From JAVBQO01 sp031548885 (GTDB lineage Bacteria; Patescibacteriota; Saccharimonadia; Saccharimonadales; Saccharimonadaceae), in contig JAVBQO010000001.1 of the NCBI GenBank assembly GCA_031548885.1, positions 124,001 to 188,000 of the forward strand: 64,000 nt of DNA, given 5' to 3'. Within the stretch, counting starts at the first letter, position 1, and each line of letters opens with the position of its first letter. Position numbers and translations under genes: made by a program. The notes under the pieces are model-generated. The model made no database searches. It was not told the DNA's origin and saw nothing but the letters and a program-made list of their open reading frames with translations. This document shows, one piece after another, positions 49,737-58,518 of the stretch.

Positions 49737-49743
49737 TGGTTAT

Positions 49744-49797
49744 ATTGTAGCATTTGCGAAATATGCACTTGACATTTTGGACATAAATTGATATATA
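49744..49797. promoter_or_regulatory. Divergent promoters of recG and a small membrane gene
   Basis: Minus strand: TGC-TACAAT (49744-49752) for recG. Plus strand: TTGACA (49769-49774), 17 bp, TATATA (49792-49797). The plus transcript would have an 80-nt leader with short GC-rich inverted repeats (CGCC-AATCG-GGCG). Confidence 0.65.
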
Positions 49798-49887
49798 TAT
49801 TAACTTTTTGTTGAGTTCGCCAATCGGGCGGATTCCGGAAAGCGAGCGGGTGAAATAAACCGCGATCACATGGACGGAGTCGTCGCA

Positions 49888-50058
49888 ATGGAAACATTCC
49901 GGCTTTACATGACGTATATCCTTCGAGCACTTGCGGCAGTCTTGGTCGCAATCCCCATTTCGGTGGCGTTGCACTTCGAGACATGGCAGTTCACCTGCAT
50001 GTTCGCCGGGATCTACTCGGCCCTTATTATGGCATCGAACAGCGAGAAATCACGCTAG
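49888..50058 (+). CDS. Small membrane protein
   Basis: A 56-residue protein with two hydrophobic spans (YILRALAAVLVAIPISVAL and QFTCMFAGIYSALIMAS). I start it at ATG 49888, which has GGAG 8 nt upstream; an ATG at 49870 has none. Function unknown. It is preceded by a consensus promoter and followed by an inverted repeat AACGGG-CTCCGT-CCCGTT (50071-50088) without a T run. Confidence 0.5.
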   Translation: METFRLYMTYILRALAAVLVAIPISVALHFETWQFTCMFAGIYSALIMASNSEKSR

Positions 50059-50156
50059 CCCATAATCCAGAACGGGCTCCGTCCCGTTCCCCACTGAAAT
50101 TAATTGTAAATTGATTTTTGTGGGAAACGATTTCGCAAACGCATGCGCAACCATGC

Positions 50157-50173
50157 TACAATATCCTTATAAT
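50157..50173 (+). promoter_or_regulatory. Two overlapping -10 candidates for the cupin gene
   Basis: TGC-TACAAT (50154-50162) and TATAAT (50168-50173) precede AGGGGG and the ATG at 50191. Confidence 0.45.
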
Positions 50174-50190
50174 ACGCAGGGGGATTTTTG

Positions 50191-50622
50191 ATGACAAACA
50201 TTGATTTTGGCGGCACACCATATGTGGTCGATATCCAGGACTTAACAATCAACAACGACGATTTTCGCCAGGCAAAATGGACCGGGAAATTTATGCAAAT
50301 GACCGTAATGTCGATACCAGTAGGCGGCCAAGTTGGCCTAGAAGTTCATGACGATCACGATCAATTTTTGCGAATTGAGTCTGGAACCGGCAAAGCATTT
50401 ATGGGATCGACTAAGGATAATCTGGATTTCGAAAAAGAGGTTTCGGACGATTTTGCAGTTTTTGTTCCAGCCGGAACTTGGCACAATGTCATTAACACCG
50501 GCGAAGTCCCACTTAAATTGTATTCGATTTATGCGCCAGGCGAGCACGCAAAAGGCACGCGACACAAAACATACGACGATGCGATGCGGGCCGAGGCCGA
50601 GCATCATGGCAAAACAGCTTAG
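50191..50622 (+). CDS. Cupin domain protein
   Basis: A single-domain cupin of 143 residues. GLEVHDDHDQFLRIESGTGKAF is cupin motif 1 with the metal-binding His/Glu set and FVPAGTWHNVINTG is motif 2 with its His. The C-terminal HKTYDDAMRAEAEHHG is helical. Similar proteins act as sugar or small-molecule binding enzymes; the substrate is unknown. A strong AGGGGG site precedes the ATG. Its stop overlaps the convergent gene by 4 nt. Confidence 0.88.
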   Translation: MTNIDFGGTPYVVDIQDLTINNDDFRQAKWTGKFMQMTVMSIPVGGQVGLEVHDDHDQFLRIESGTGKAFMGSTKDNLDFEKEVSDDFAVFVPAGTWHNVINTGEVPLKLYSIYAPGEHAKGTRHKTYDDAMRAEAEHHGKTA

Positions 50623-51146
50623 TCCAAATATTGGCGCGTCAAAATCCGCGTCAGCCCGAAACAAATCATCCCGACAACCAGCGCCGCAATTTCAACCAGC
50701 GCCAAAAACCCAAACCACCTCGGCAGCAAAATCCACGTCGAAAATATTGCGAAAAGCCACGTAGCGACAAGACTGAATATTTCGATCGCCCACTTCGGCC
50801 ACAACGTTTTGTCGTTCAGCCAGTCGACGCCGCGTTCGGTGTACTTTTTCGCCAGCATCCAGAATGCCAGCACCAGCGCCACCACGCCAGCAAACGCGAT
50901 TGCGCCGACAACAATCTGCGCCGTGCGCGACAGAATCGGCGGCGTCCACTGCGATGAATTCGCGCTGTTGACAATCGTAGCTGACGGCGTCGAATCGTCA
51001 GTCGGCCAATATCTAACTACGTAGCCGATGACCGACCCGAGCGCAGCAATGATCCCCAGAAACAACACGATGTACGCGACAAATCGCGTGATTTTCGCGA
51101 CCGCAATCGCGAGTTTCGACGGATTTTTTGCAGACTTTTCGTTCAT
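50619..51146 (-). CDS. Membrane protein cotranscribed with tyrS
   Basis: A protein of 175 residues with four hydrophobic spans (FVAYIVLFLGIIAALGSVIG, IVVGAIAFAGVVALVLAFWM, IFSLVATWLFAIFSTWILL and FLALVEIAALVVGMICFGL). Unknown function. It starts directly at the tyrS stop and has no site of its own, so it is coupled to tyrS. Confidence 0.65.
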   Translation of the reverse strand: MNEKSAKNPSKLAIAVAKITRFVAYIVLFLGIIAALGSVIGYVVRYWPTDDSTPSATIVNSANSSQWTPPILSRTAQIVVGAIAFAGVVALVLAFWMLAKKYTERGVDWLNDKTLWPKWAIEIFSLVATWLFAIFSTWILLPRWFGFLALVEIAALVVGMICFGLTRILTRQYLD

Positions 51147-52361
51147 TTATCGCACCAAAATAAACTTGTTTTTACCTTTTTTGATTAAGGATTTTTCGAC
51201 GATTTCCTGATCGGACGTGATTTTTTGGCCGTTCATGGAAATCGCATTTTGCGAAATCAGGCGCATCGCTTCGCCATTGCTAGCCGCAACATTTGTCGCG
51301 ACCAATATTTCGACAATTTTCGCACCGGTTTCGACCGTCGGAATTTCGCGTGCCAAAACGTCGATGTCTGCATCAGTTAGATTGCGAAAATCTTCGCCGC
51401 CGAACAATACGCGCGTGACATGTTCGACGCTGGCGCAGATTTCCGCGCCGTGCACAATCGTCGTGATTTCATGCGCCAAAGTTTTTTGCGCCACGCGTGC
51501 GCCCGGATTTTCGGCATGATTTTTCGCAATTTCGTCGATTTCGGGCTGACCCAACAACGAAAACAATTTCAAATAATCAATCACATCGTCATCGCCAACG
51601 TTCAGCCAAAATTGGTAAAATTGGTACGGCGACGTTTTCGCCGGATCCAACCAAATCGCGTTACCGCCTTCGGATTTCCCAAATTTGCGACCGGTCGTTT
51701 TGTCGATCACCAGCGACGTCGTCATCGCATCAACTTCAACGGATTCTTTTTTGCGAATCAATTCGACGCCCGACAACAGATTTCCCCACTGATCCGATCC
51801 GCCAATTTGCAAATTCACGCCCAAATTTTTGTGCAAATACCAATAATCGTAACCTTGCAGCAGCGTGTAGGTGAATTCCGCAAAACTCATGCCGGATTTG
51901 CCTTCGCCGACGCGCGATTTGAAATGGTCGCGGTCAATCAGCATGCCCATCGCGAAATGTTTGCCGGTGTCGCGCAGGAAATCCAGTAGTTTGACTTCAC
52001 GCAGCCAATCATAATTGTTGACGAGCGTAAAATTTTGGCCGCCGAAAAGTTGCGAAACTTGCTTTTCCAGAGCCGCGACGTTTTTCGCAATTTCATCCAT
52101 CGATTTCAATTCACGTTCGGTCGTGTCGCGCGGATCGCCGACCGCGCCGGTACCACCGCCGACCAGCAAAATAACTTTGTGGCCGCGATCCAAAAACCGG
52201 CGAACCATCATGTAAACGGCCAAATGCCCAACATGCAAACTATCGCCGCTGGGATCTGTTCCGAGGTACAACGTGAATACTTTGTCATCCAAATTCTCAG
52301 GTTTTTCAAAGGTTGTTTGGTTATAAAAGCCTCGCCAGATCAATTCATCGGATAATTTCAT
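51147..52361 (-). CDS. tyrS: Tyrosyl-tRNA synthetase
   Basis: Class I synthetase of 404 residues. The HIGH motif is HVGH in GTDPSGDSLHVGHLAVYM, the Tyr pocket includes QIGGSDQWGN, and the KMSKS motif reads KFGKS. The C-terminal S4-like RNA-binding domain (EAMRLISQNAISMNGQKI) is present. TATAAT (52368-52373) ends 6 nt before the ATG, so the mRNA is probably leaderless. Confidence 0.96.
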   Translation of the reverse strand: MKLSDELIWRGFYNQTTFEKPENLDDKVFTLYLGTDPSGDSLHVGHLAVYMMVRRFLDRGHKVILLVGGGTGAVGDPRDTTERELKSMDEIAKNVAALEKQVSQLFGGQNFTLVNNYDWLREVKLLDFLRDTGKHFAMGMLIDRDHFKSRVGEGKSGMSFAEFTYTLLQGYDYWYLHKNLGVNLQIGGSDQWGNLLSGVELIRKKESVEVDAMTTSLVIDKTTGRKFGKSEGGNAIWLDPAKTSPYQFYQFWLNVGDDDVIDYLKLFSLLGQPEIDEIAKNHAENPGARVAQKTLAHEITTIVHGAEICASVEHVTRVLFGGEDFRNLTDADIDVLAREIPTVETGAKIVEILVATNVAASNGEAMRLISQNAISMNGQKITSDQEIVEKSLIKKGKNKFILVR

Positions 52362-52408
52362 ACTACTATTATAAACTAACCCGAAATTATACGAAAATCG
52401 CCGAAATT

Positions 52409-52417
52409 TGGTATAAT
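52409..52417 (+). promoter_or_regulatory. Extended -10 promoter of the penicillin-binding protein gene
   Basis: TGG-TATAAT, 34 nt before the ATG at 52452, with AAGGA between. It is divergent from the tyrS promoter, about 35 bp apart. Confidence 0.6.
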
Positions 52418-52451
52418 GGTCACGATTAATCTATAAGGAATTTGCGAGAAA

Positions 52452-55199
52452 ATGGCACAGAAAGCGCCGAAATCATCGAAAAAGGCTGCGAAATTTAGCA
52501 CTTATTCGAATTTGACGAAAAAGTCGAAATCAAAACGCGCCGTCAAAAAAGACGATCGCGCCCGGAAAAAGGCCGAGTATTTGGCCAGTTTGCCGAAAAA
52601 TCCGGTTAAGCGGTTTTTTTACCGATTGCATCCGAAACGCTTTTTCAAATATTGGTTCAGCCGCGACGGATTAAAAATGATGGCGAAAATCGCCGGCGTG
52701 GGGATTTTGTTGTTGGTTTTGTTCGTTGGCGCGTTGTTCGCGTATTACCGCAAAGAACTTAATTCGTTGAGTCCAGAGGAGCTAGCCAAACGTGTCCAAA
52801 CCACGGTGTCGCGCTATTACGACCGCGATGGCGGTTTGCTGTGGGAAGACAAAGGCACCGGCGATTATTATCGGCTAGTTGTCGAGAGCGATCAGATTTC
52901 GCAGTACATGAAAGACGCCACTGTCGCCATCGAAGACAAAGATTTCTTCAAACACGGCGGCGTCAGCGTCAGCGGCGTGATGCGTGCGCTTGTGAATAAC
53001 GCTACTAGCGGCGGCGGATCGCAGGGCGGATCGACGTTGACACAGCAATTGGTCAAACAGGTATTTTTCACTGAATCCGGCGAAGCGACCGAGCGCGGCT
53101 TAGCCGGCGTTCCGCGAAAAATCAAAGAGGCAATTTTGTCTGTTGAAGCCGAGCGGATTTATACCAAAGACCAGCTTTTGACGATGTATTTGAACGAATC
53201 GCCATACGGCGGACGACGCAACGGCGTCGAATCGGCCGCACAGACGTATTTCGGCAAATCCGCAAAAGATTTAACATTGGCCGAAGCGGCGCTACTGGCG
53301 GCGATTCCGCAATCGCCTGGCGTCTACAATCCGTACAACACCGACGGAAACAAGGCGTTGGTGTCGCGCCAGCATACGACGCTGGATTATATGGCCGAAC
53401 AGGGCTACATTACCACAGACGAAGCCAAAGCCGCCAAAGCCGAGCCAATTCTGGATTCGATCAAACCGCTCGAGGATCAGGTCGCTGGAGCCAAAGCGCC
53501 GCATTTCGTCCAAATGGTCAAATCACAACTGGAGTCAGAACTGGGCACCAAGGTCGTGGGCCAAGGTGGTTTGACAATCAAAACCACGCTTGACATGAAC
53601 GCACAGAATGTCGTTACCGCTGAATTCCAACGACTGTTTGGCACAAGTTATCCAGCAACTTATGGTTTTGACAACGCTGCGGCCACTGTAGTCGATTCGC
53701 AAACTGGCCAGATTTTGGCTCTTCAGGGAAGCCGCGATTTCGAATACGGCGGATTTGGCTCGGTCAACTATTCAAATTCATTCCTGCAATTCGGTTCCAG
53801 CATCAAACCAGAGGTCTACGCCGCTTTGTTCCAGCAGCGCGACGGGCAAAACTATGCGCCGGGCGTCGTGTTGGCCGATCAACCGCTAAGCCAAGACATC
53901 TACAGAACAGACAATCAGACATCTGTCCAGAACAACGACAGGCAGTTCAAAGGCAACATTACCATCCGGCAAAGTCTCGCCGAATCGCGCAACATTCCGG
54001 TCATCAAAGCAATGTACTTGAACGGCCGCGACGCCACAATCGACACGATTCATCAACTCGGTGACATCAGTTATTGCACCGACGGCGTTGACCAGACGGT
54101 TGGACTGTCGGCAGCAATCGGCGGTTGCGGCGGCAAACAAATTGAACACGCCAACGCATTCGCAACATTTGCACGCGGCGGCGTCTACAAACCGGTCGCC
54201 ACTGTTTTGGAAGTCAAAAATGCGCAGGGTCAAACTTTGAAAAAATGGACCGACGAAGGCAAGCAGGTGCTCGACCCGCAAATTCCGTTCATGATTAGCG
54301 ATATCCTCAGCGACAACAACGCGCGTGCCGCCGTGTTTGGCTACAACGCGTCGGGCTTCTACGTCAGCGGACCAAAAGGCGTCGTCAAAACCGCTACCAA
54401 ATCCGGTACGTCCGACGCCGGCGGCGCCAGCATTGCCGCCAAAGACCTGTGGATGATGAGTTACACGCCGGTCGACTCCGTGTCGGTGTGGTTCGGCAAT
54501 CACGACGGATCGCCAATCGGCCAAGGTATTTCGCCGATTATCGGACCAACCATGAACAACATCCAGTACAATTTGCATTACGAAGTTTTCCAGCCTCAGG
54601 GCAAATGGAATCCAGGCGACTGGTTCACGCCGCCAGAAGGAATCCAGCAATTGAATATCAACGGTCGCACCGACTACTATCCGTCGTGGTTCAACCAGCG
54701 CAACAATTTGACGACGACCGAATCGATGACTTTTGACAAAGTCAGCAAGAAAAAAGCCACCGACTGCACACCTGATGCCGCCAAAGTCCAAGCCAACGTC
54801 GTAAAAAGCACCGATCCGATTTCGAAAAAGGTAACCTATTCGTCCAGCGAAGGCTACGACCCGAATGCCAACGACGACGTCCACAAATGCGACGACACAA
54901 AGCCGTTCGTATCCGGCATTACCGCGACCAATTTGGGCGGCAAAAAATACCGCATTACCGCCACTGTGAATTCCGGCAATCACGCACTGGAATCCGTTAC
55001 CATGAACGTCAACAGCAATGATTACAGCGCCAGCGGCTCGGGCAACGAATACTCCATCGTAGTTGACAATTTGTCCGGCGACTTGGTCGTGACTGTCAAC
55101 GCCACCGATCAGGCATTGTACAGCGGTAGCGGATCACAATCTATTTCGTTCAAGAGCTCAAGCGGCTCGTCATCCGGCGGCGCTAGCGGCAGTCCGTAG
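52452..55199 (+). CDS. Class A penicillin-binding protein (transglycosylase/transpeptidase)
   Basis: A bifunctional peptidoglycan synthase of 915 residues. A basic cytoplasmic tail of about 75 residues is followed by one span (IAGVGILLLVLFVGALFAYY), the GT51 domain with IEDKDFFKHGGVSVSGV and GGSTLTQQLVKQVF, and the transpeptidase domain with FGSSIKP (Ser nucleophile in SSIK, the SxxK motif), a SxN-type ESRN and KSGTS (KTG box variant). The last 100 residues form a beta-rich domain and a Ser/Gly tail, both extra relative to PBP1a. No TTTCGCAA motif occurs in the whole gene. Confidence 0.94.
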   Translation: MAQKAPKSSKKAAKFSTYSNLTKKSKSKRAVKKDDRARKKAEYLASLPKNPVKRFFYRLHPKRFFKYWFSRDGLKMMAKIAGVGILLLVLFVGALFAYYRKELNSLSPEELAKRVQTTVSRYYDRDGGLLWEDKGTGDYYRLVVESDQISQYMKDATVAIEDKDFFKHGGVSVSGVMRALVNNATSGGGSQGGSTLTQQLVKQVFFTESGEATERGLAGVPRKIKEAILSVEAERIYTKDQLLTMYLNESPYGGRRNGVESAAQTYFGKSAKDLTLAEAALLAAIPQSPGVYNPYNTDGNKALVSRQHTTLDYMAEQGYITTDEAKAAKAEPILDSIKPLEDQVAGAKAPHFVQMVKSQLESELGTKVVGQGGLTIKTTLDMNAQNVVTAEFQRLFGTSYPATYGFDNAAATVVDSQTGQILALQGSRDFEYGGFGSVNYSNSFLQFGSSIKPEVYAALFQQRDGQNYAPGVVLADQPLSQDIYRTDNQTSVQNNDRQFKGNITIRQSLAESRNIPVIKAMYLNGRDATIDTIHQLGDISYCTDGVDQTVGLSAAIGGCGGKQIEHANAFATFARGGVYKPVATVLEVKNAQGQTLKKWTDEGKQVLDPQIPFMISDILSDNNARAAVFGYNASGFYVSGPKGVVKTATKSGTSDAGGASIAAKDLWMMSYTPVDSVSVWFGNHDGSPIGQGISPIIGPTMNNIQYNLHYEVFQPQGKWNPGDWFTPPEGIQQLNINGRTDYYPSWFNQRNNLTTTESMTFDKVSKKKATDCTPDAAKVQANVVKSTDPISKKVTYSSSEGYDPNANDDVHKCDDTKPFVSGITATNLGGKKYRITATVNSGNHALESVTMNVNSNDYSASGSGNEYSIVVDNLSGDLVVTVNATDQALYSGSGSQSISFKSSSGSSSGGASGSP

Positions 55200-55208
55200 A
55201 AAACCACA

Positions 55209-55233
55209 AAAGCCTCGATTACCGAGGCTTTTT
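55209..55233. terminator. Bidirectional terminator after the penicillin-binding protein gene
   Basis: AAAGCCTCG (55209-55217) pairs with CGAGGCTTT (55223-55231) around a 5-nt loop, with T runs on both strands, between convergent genes. Confidence 0.88.
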
Positions 55234-55247
55234 GCTTGATGCTTCAA

Positions 55248-56108
55248 TTACTTTTTGTTGGCCAATTCAACCATCGAATCCTCCGGGGTTTTGCGCGAAC
55301 GTAACGATGGTTTTCGTGGCGAGCGCGAATTTTGGCGCACTCCCGCTTTTGGCTTGGACGATTCGATTTTCGCTGATTTTTGGCTCTGATTGTGTGAAGT
55401 TTGCTTGCCTGTTTGTGCTTTTCTGGCGAACATCATACGGCCCGCTTCGGTTTGCAGCGAACGCACGATTTCGACACACAGACGCTGACCGATTTGGCTT
55501 TTCGCATCTTCGACCACAACCATCGTGCCGTCATCCAGATACCCAACCGCTTGATCGCGATTTTGCCCAGATTGCATCAGCGTGACTTCAATTTTTTCGC
55601 CCGGCAAATGCACCGTGCGCAGCATTTGAGCCAGTTCGTTGACGTTGACCACAGTGATGTCGACGACTTTGGCAACTTTGTTCAGGTTGTAATCGGTCGT
55701 ACAAATCCCCGCGTCGTAACGTTTCGCCAGCTCCAGCAAACGTTCGTCGACGCCGCCAGAACCGACTTGACCGTCGTTGACAATCGCCACGGCCACCGAA
55801 TCCATTTTTTGTAATTCGCGAATATTTTCCAAACCTTTGCGTGCCCGAGCACGTTTTTCGTGATCAGATTTGTCCGCCAATAATTGCATTTCGCCCACGA
55901 CACTGCGCGGGATAATCAATTCCGCCGTGATAATTCCGCTTTTCGCAACGTCAACGATGCGGCCATCCATGATCGCCGACGTGTCGAGCAGCAACGAGCC
56001 ACGCGCAACTTTCAATCGGCGCTGCTTGAATTTCATGTATGTCAGATACGACGTTTCCGCCAGGGTCGCTAGCAGAATGATAAGTATTAGTGTTCCTGTT
56101 GTTTCCAT
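55248..56108 (-). CDS. PIN-TRAM domain protein (YacL type)
   Basis: A protein of 286 residues. One N-terminal span, then a PIN nuclease-like domain (LLLDTSAIMDGRIVDV with its acidic residues, and CTTDYNLNKVAKV), then a TRAM domain (QAVGYLDDGTMVVVEDAKSQIGQ) that would bind RNA. The last 60 residues are a basic Ser/Lys-rich tail. A membrane-tied RNase is plausible. It follows radA, a gene order also seen in Firmicutes, where yacL follows radA and disA. Confidence 0.85.
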   Translation of the reverse strand: METTGTLILIILLATLAETSYLTYMKFKQRRLKVARGSLLLDTSAIMDGRIVDVAKSGIITAELIIPRSVVGEMQLLADKSDHEKRARARKGLENIRELQKMDSVAVAIVNDGQVGSGGVDERLLELAKRYDAGICTTDYNLNKVAKVVDITVVNVNELAQMLRTVHLPGEKIEVTLMQSGQNRDQAVGYLDDGTMVVVEDAKSQIGQRLCVEIVRSLQTEAGRMMFARKAQTGKQTSHNQSQKSAKIESSKPKAGVRQNSRSPRKPSLRSRKTPEDSMVELANKK

Positions 56109-56121
56109 ATTTTCCTTTGTC

Positions 56122-56159
56122 CCTGGGTCTGTTATCCTGAACTAAAGGCCCAGGATAAC
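56122..56159 (-). promoter_or_regulatory. Two mutually exclusive hairpins before the PIN-TRAM gene
   Basis: A perfect 9-bp inverted repeat GTTATCCTG/CAGGATAAC (56131-56139 and 56151-56159) overlaps a second pair CCTGGG/CCCAGG (56122-56127 and 56149-56154). Only one can form, which resembles an RNA switch between radA and the PIN-TRAM gene. It is not followed by a long T run. Confidence 0.45.
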
Positions 56160-56170
56160 GCGACCTAGAT

Positions 56171-57517
56171 TTATTTTAAGTGCTGATTCAAAGCGTCGCG
56201 CAGATCCGATGCACCGACCACGAATTTGCTTTTCGCAGCGGTTTTTGGCGCGATCGCCTGGCTGAATCCGAGTTTTTTCGCCTCCGCAATGCGCTTGTCG
56301 TACATCGATGCGCTGCGAATTTCCCCGCCCAGGCCGACTTCGCCGAAAACAACTGCGCCATCTGGCAATTTTCGTTCCGCCGCCGCCGATGCGATCGCCA
56401 TGCAAACCGCCAAATCGGCCGCCGGATCGTTCAATTTTAGCCCGCCAACGACGTTGATAAAAATATCTTTGTCGGATAATTTCAATTTGGTGCGACGCTC
56501 TAGCACCGCAATCAATAATGTCAAACGGTTCAGATCGAACCCGCTGGCGGTACGTTTAGGATATCCGAAATTCGTCGTGTTGACAAGTGCCTGGATCTCG
56601 ACCAACAGTGGTCGATTACCTTCCATCGTCGCCAGAACGACCGATCCGTCTTCGTCGCGCCGTTCCGCCAACAATGCCGCCGACGGGTTTTTGACAATCT
56701 CCAACCCCGATTCTTTCATGTCGAAAATCGCCACTTCGCTCGTCGAGCCGTAGCGATTTTTGATGGCGCGTACCATTTTGAAGCCGCCATACCGGTCACC
56801 TTCGAATTGCAAGACGACGTCAACGATGTGTTCTAAAACTTTCGGGCCAGCTATTGAGCCTTCCTTGGTCACGTGACCGACCAACAACACGGCCGTGTTC
56901 GAGTTTTTCGCCGCGCGAATAATGATATTCGCTGAATTCGTAATCTGCGAAACCGTGCCGGGTGCGCTGGCGACGTCGGCCATCGCCATGGTTTGCATCG
57001 AGTCGACGATCACCAATTTGTAGTGGCCACCGGCGATCGTGGCCGCCACGTCATCCGCACTGGTCGAAGCGATCAAATCCAACATTTCGTCGTTTTTCGC
57101 GCCCAAACGCTCGGCACGTAATTTAACTTGCGACGCTGACTCCTCGCCACTGACGTAAAGAATTTCGTTTTTCCGGGCAAGTGTCGCCGCAACTTGCATC
57201 AACAAAGTTGACTTACCAATCCCTGGCTGCCCCGCCACCAACACGACCGATGCCGGCATGATGCCACCGCCCAAAACCGCGTCCAAATCCGCCACACCGC
57301 TGGACAAACGATCACGCGCCGCGTCGACTTTGACGTCTTTGATGCGCTGAGCTTTCAAAATTTGGCCGGCCGAACGCGCCACAACCGATTTTCCTGTCTC
57401 GGTTGGCGACGATTCTAGCAACGAATTCCAAGCGCCGCAATTTTCGCACTTGCCGGTCCATTTCGGAAACGACGCGCCGCATTGTTGACAAACGAATTTT
57501 GATCGAACTTTGGCCAT
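56171..57517 (-). CDS. radA: DNA repair protein RadA
   Basis: RecA-like branch-migration ATPase, 448 residues; in competent bacteria it extends recombination of incoming DNA. The N-terminal C4 zinc finger (CQQCG and CENCG) is intact, Walker A is GQPGIGKST, the RadA-specific KNRYGS motif is present and the C-terminal Lon-like domain (GLKLNDPAADLAVCMAIAS) is complete. AGGAG precedes the ATG. Confidence 0.96.
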   Translation of the reverse strand: MAKVRSKFVCQQCGASFPKWTGKCENCGAWNSLLESSPTETGKSVVARSAGQILKAQRIKDVKVDAARDRLSSGVADLDAVLGGGIMPASVVLVAGQPGIGKSTLLMQVAATLARKNEILYVSGEESASQVKLRAERLGAKNDEMLDLIASTSADDVAATIAGGHYKLVIVDSMQTMAMADVASAPGTVSQITNSANIIIRAAKNSNTAVLLVGHVTKEGSIAGPKVLEHIVDVVLQFEGDRYGGFKMVRAIKNRYGSTSEVAIFDMKESGLEIVKNPSAALLAERRDEDGSVVLATMEGNRPLLVEIQALVNTTNFGYPKRTASGFDLNRLTLLIAVLERRTKLKLSDKDIFINVVGGLKLNDPAADLAVCMAIASAAAERKLPDGAVVFGEVGLGGEIRSASMYDKRIAEAKKLGFSQAIAPKTAAKSKFVVGASDLRDALNQHLK

Positions 57518-57519
57518 AA

Positions 57520-58515
57520 CTAAATCTCCTGACTATGCGAATTCAAATTATTTTGCAATTTTTCGGCCTCGACACCCAGCGCATTCAAACTGTCAACGCC
57601 CGCATTGTACGCCGCGATTTTGACATTAATCGTTGTCGCGTCATCGTCAAGTTGCCGCTGGCGTGCTTGCAAACCAGCTCGCGCCACTTCAAATTCGGCC
57701 TGGCTAGCAAAACCACCCTGCGTTTTGGCACGCGTATTGAACGTGTCGATGTCGTTCGATAATTGCGCATAGTCAGCTTCGTAAGCCCGCGTCAAGCTGT
57801 CGATTTCAGCTTTTTCGCTGGTTAATTTCGCGCTCAGCGCGTCCTGTTGCGATTTCAGTTGGTCGAATACGCTTTGATATTTGACGGCTTCATTAACAAC
57901 TTTTCCGCGATTGTCAAAATACTTTTTGTAATAAGTTTCCAGTTCCGGCGCCAAATTCGCAACCTCGGTTCCAAATATCGAATGAAGTTCGTTCAAGCGT
58001 TGCCCGGGCTCGATATCATCGTAAACTTTGATCAAATCCAAAATATTTTGATCAGTCGTTTTCGCCAACTGATCCTCCAACATCTTGCCAACTTTTTCAC
58101 GCTCGTTTGATGACAAGCGATCGTACGCCGCATGCAGCATTTCGTGCGCCGCCGTCACTGTTTTGACGCCAGCAATTCGCTCGTCGGTCACGTTATAAAT
58201 GTAAATCCGCTGCGCCGCGTAACAACCTAATACGATAGATTGCATTTCCTTTTGCGAACAATTTTGGTTAAATTCATCACTGTCGTCCAGTTGCGGCTGG
58301 CTGGCGTAAAAATACAATTTGCCGCCGTTACTCATGCCGCTATCCGTCGCCATTTGCGAAATCGCCGCTGACGGCTCGAACCGCCACGCCGCAATTCGAT
58401 CAATGATCGTCTGGCGATTGTAGAAAATCGCCACAGCCAACGCGAACAGCACGCCGGCAATAATCGGCACAATCCACGCTCGTTTGCTCCCTCGCTGACT
58501 CAGATTCGGCTCCAA
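57520..58515 (-). CDS. Membrane-anchored HExxH protein with coiled coil
   Basis: A 331-residue protein. Residues 13-32 form one span, and AAHEMLHAAYDRL (H124, E125, H128) is a zincin-type HExxH motif, so a metallopeptidase outside the membrane is possible. Three Cys occur around it (86, 98 region). Residues 190-325 are predicted coiled coil by eye (heptad-like LKSQQDALSAKLTSEKAEID). The start is probably TTG 58515, 3 nt after the clpC stop, since no ATG precedes the span. It links clpC to radA in one transcript. Family unknown to me. Confidence 0.7.
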   Translation of the reverse strand: MEPNLSQRGSKRAWIVPIIAGVLFALAVAIFYNRQTIIDRIAAWRFEPSAAISQMATDSGMSNGGKLYFYASQPQLDDSDEFNQNCSQKEMQSIVLGCYAAQRIYIYNVTDERIAGVKTVTAAHEMLHAAYDRLSSNEREKVGKMLEDQLAKTTDQNILDLIKVYDDIEPGQRLNELHSIFGTEVANLAPELETYYKKYFDNRGKVVNEAVKYQSVFDQLKSQQDALSAKLTSEKAEIDSLTRAYEADYAQLSNDIDTFNTRAKTQGGFASQAEFEVARAGLQARQRQLDDDATTINVKIAAYNAGVDSLNALGVEAEKLQNNLNSHSQEI

Positions 58516-58518
58516 TCG

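Noticed and set aside
53886..54983. 365-codon open frame on the minus strand inside the penicillin-binding protein gene
   Set aside because: It is antisense to conserved transpeptidase sequence, its translation is Val/Phe/Arg-rich and resembles nothing; a frame shadow.
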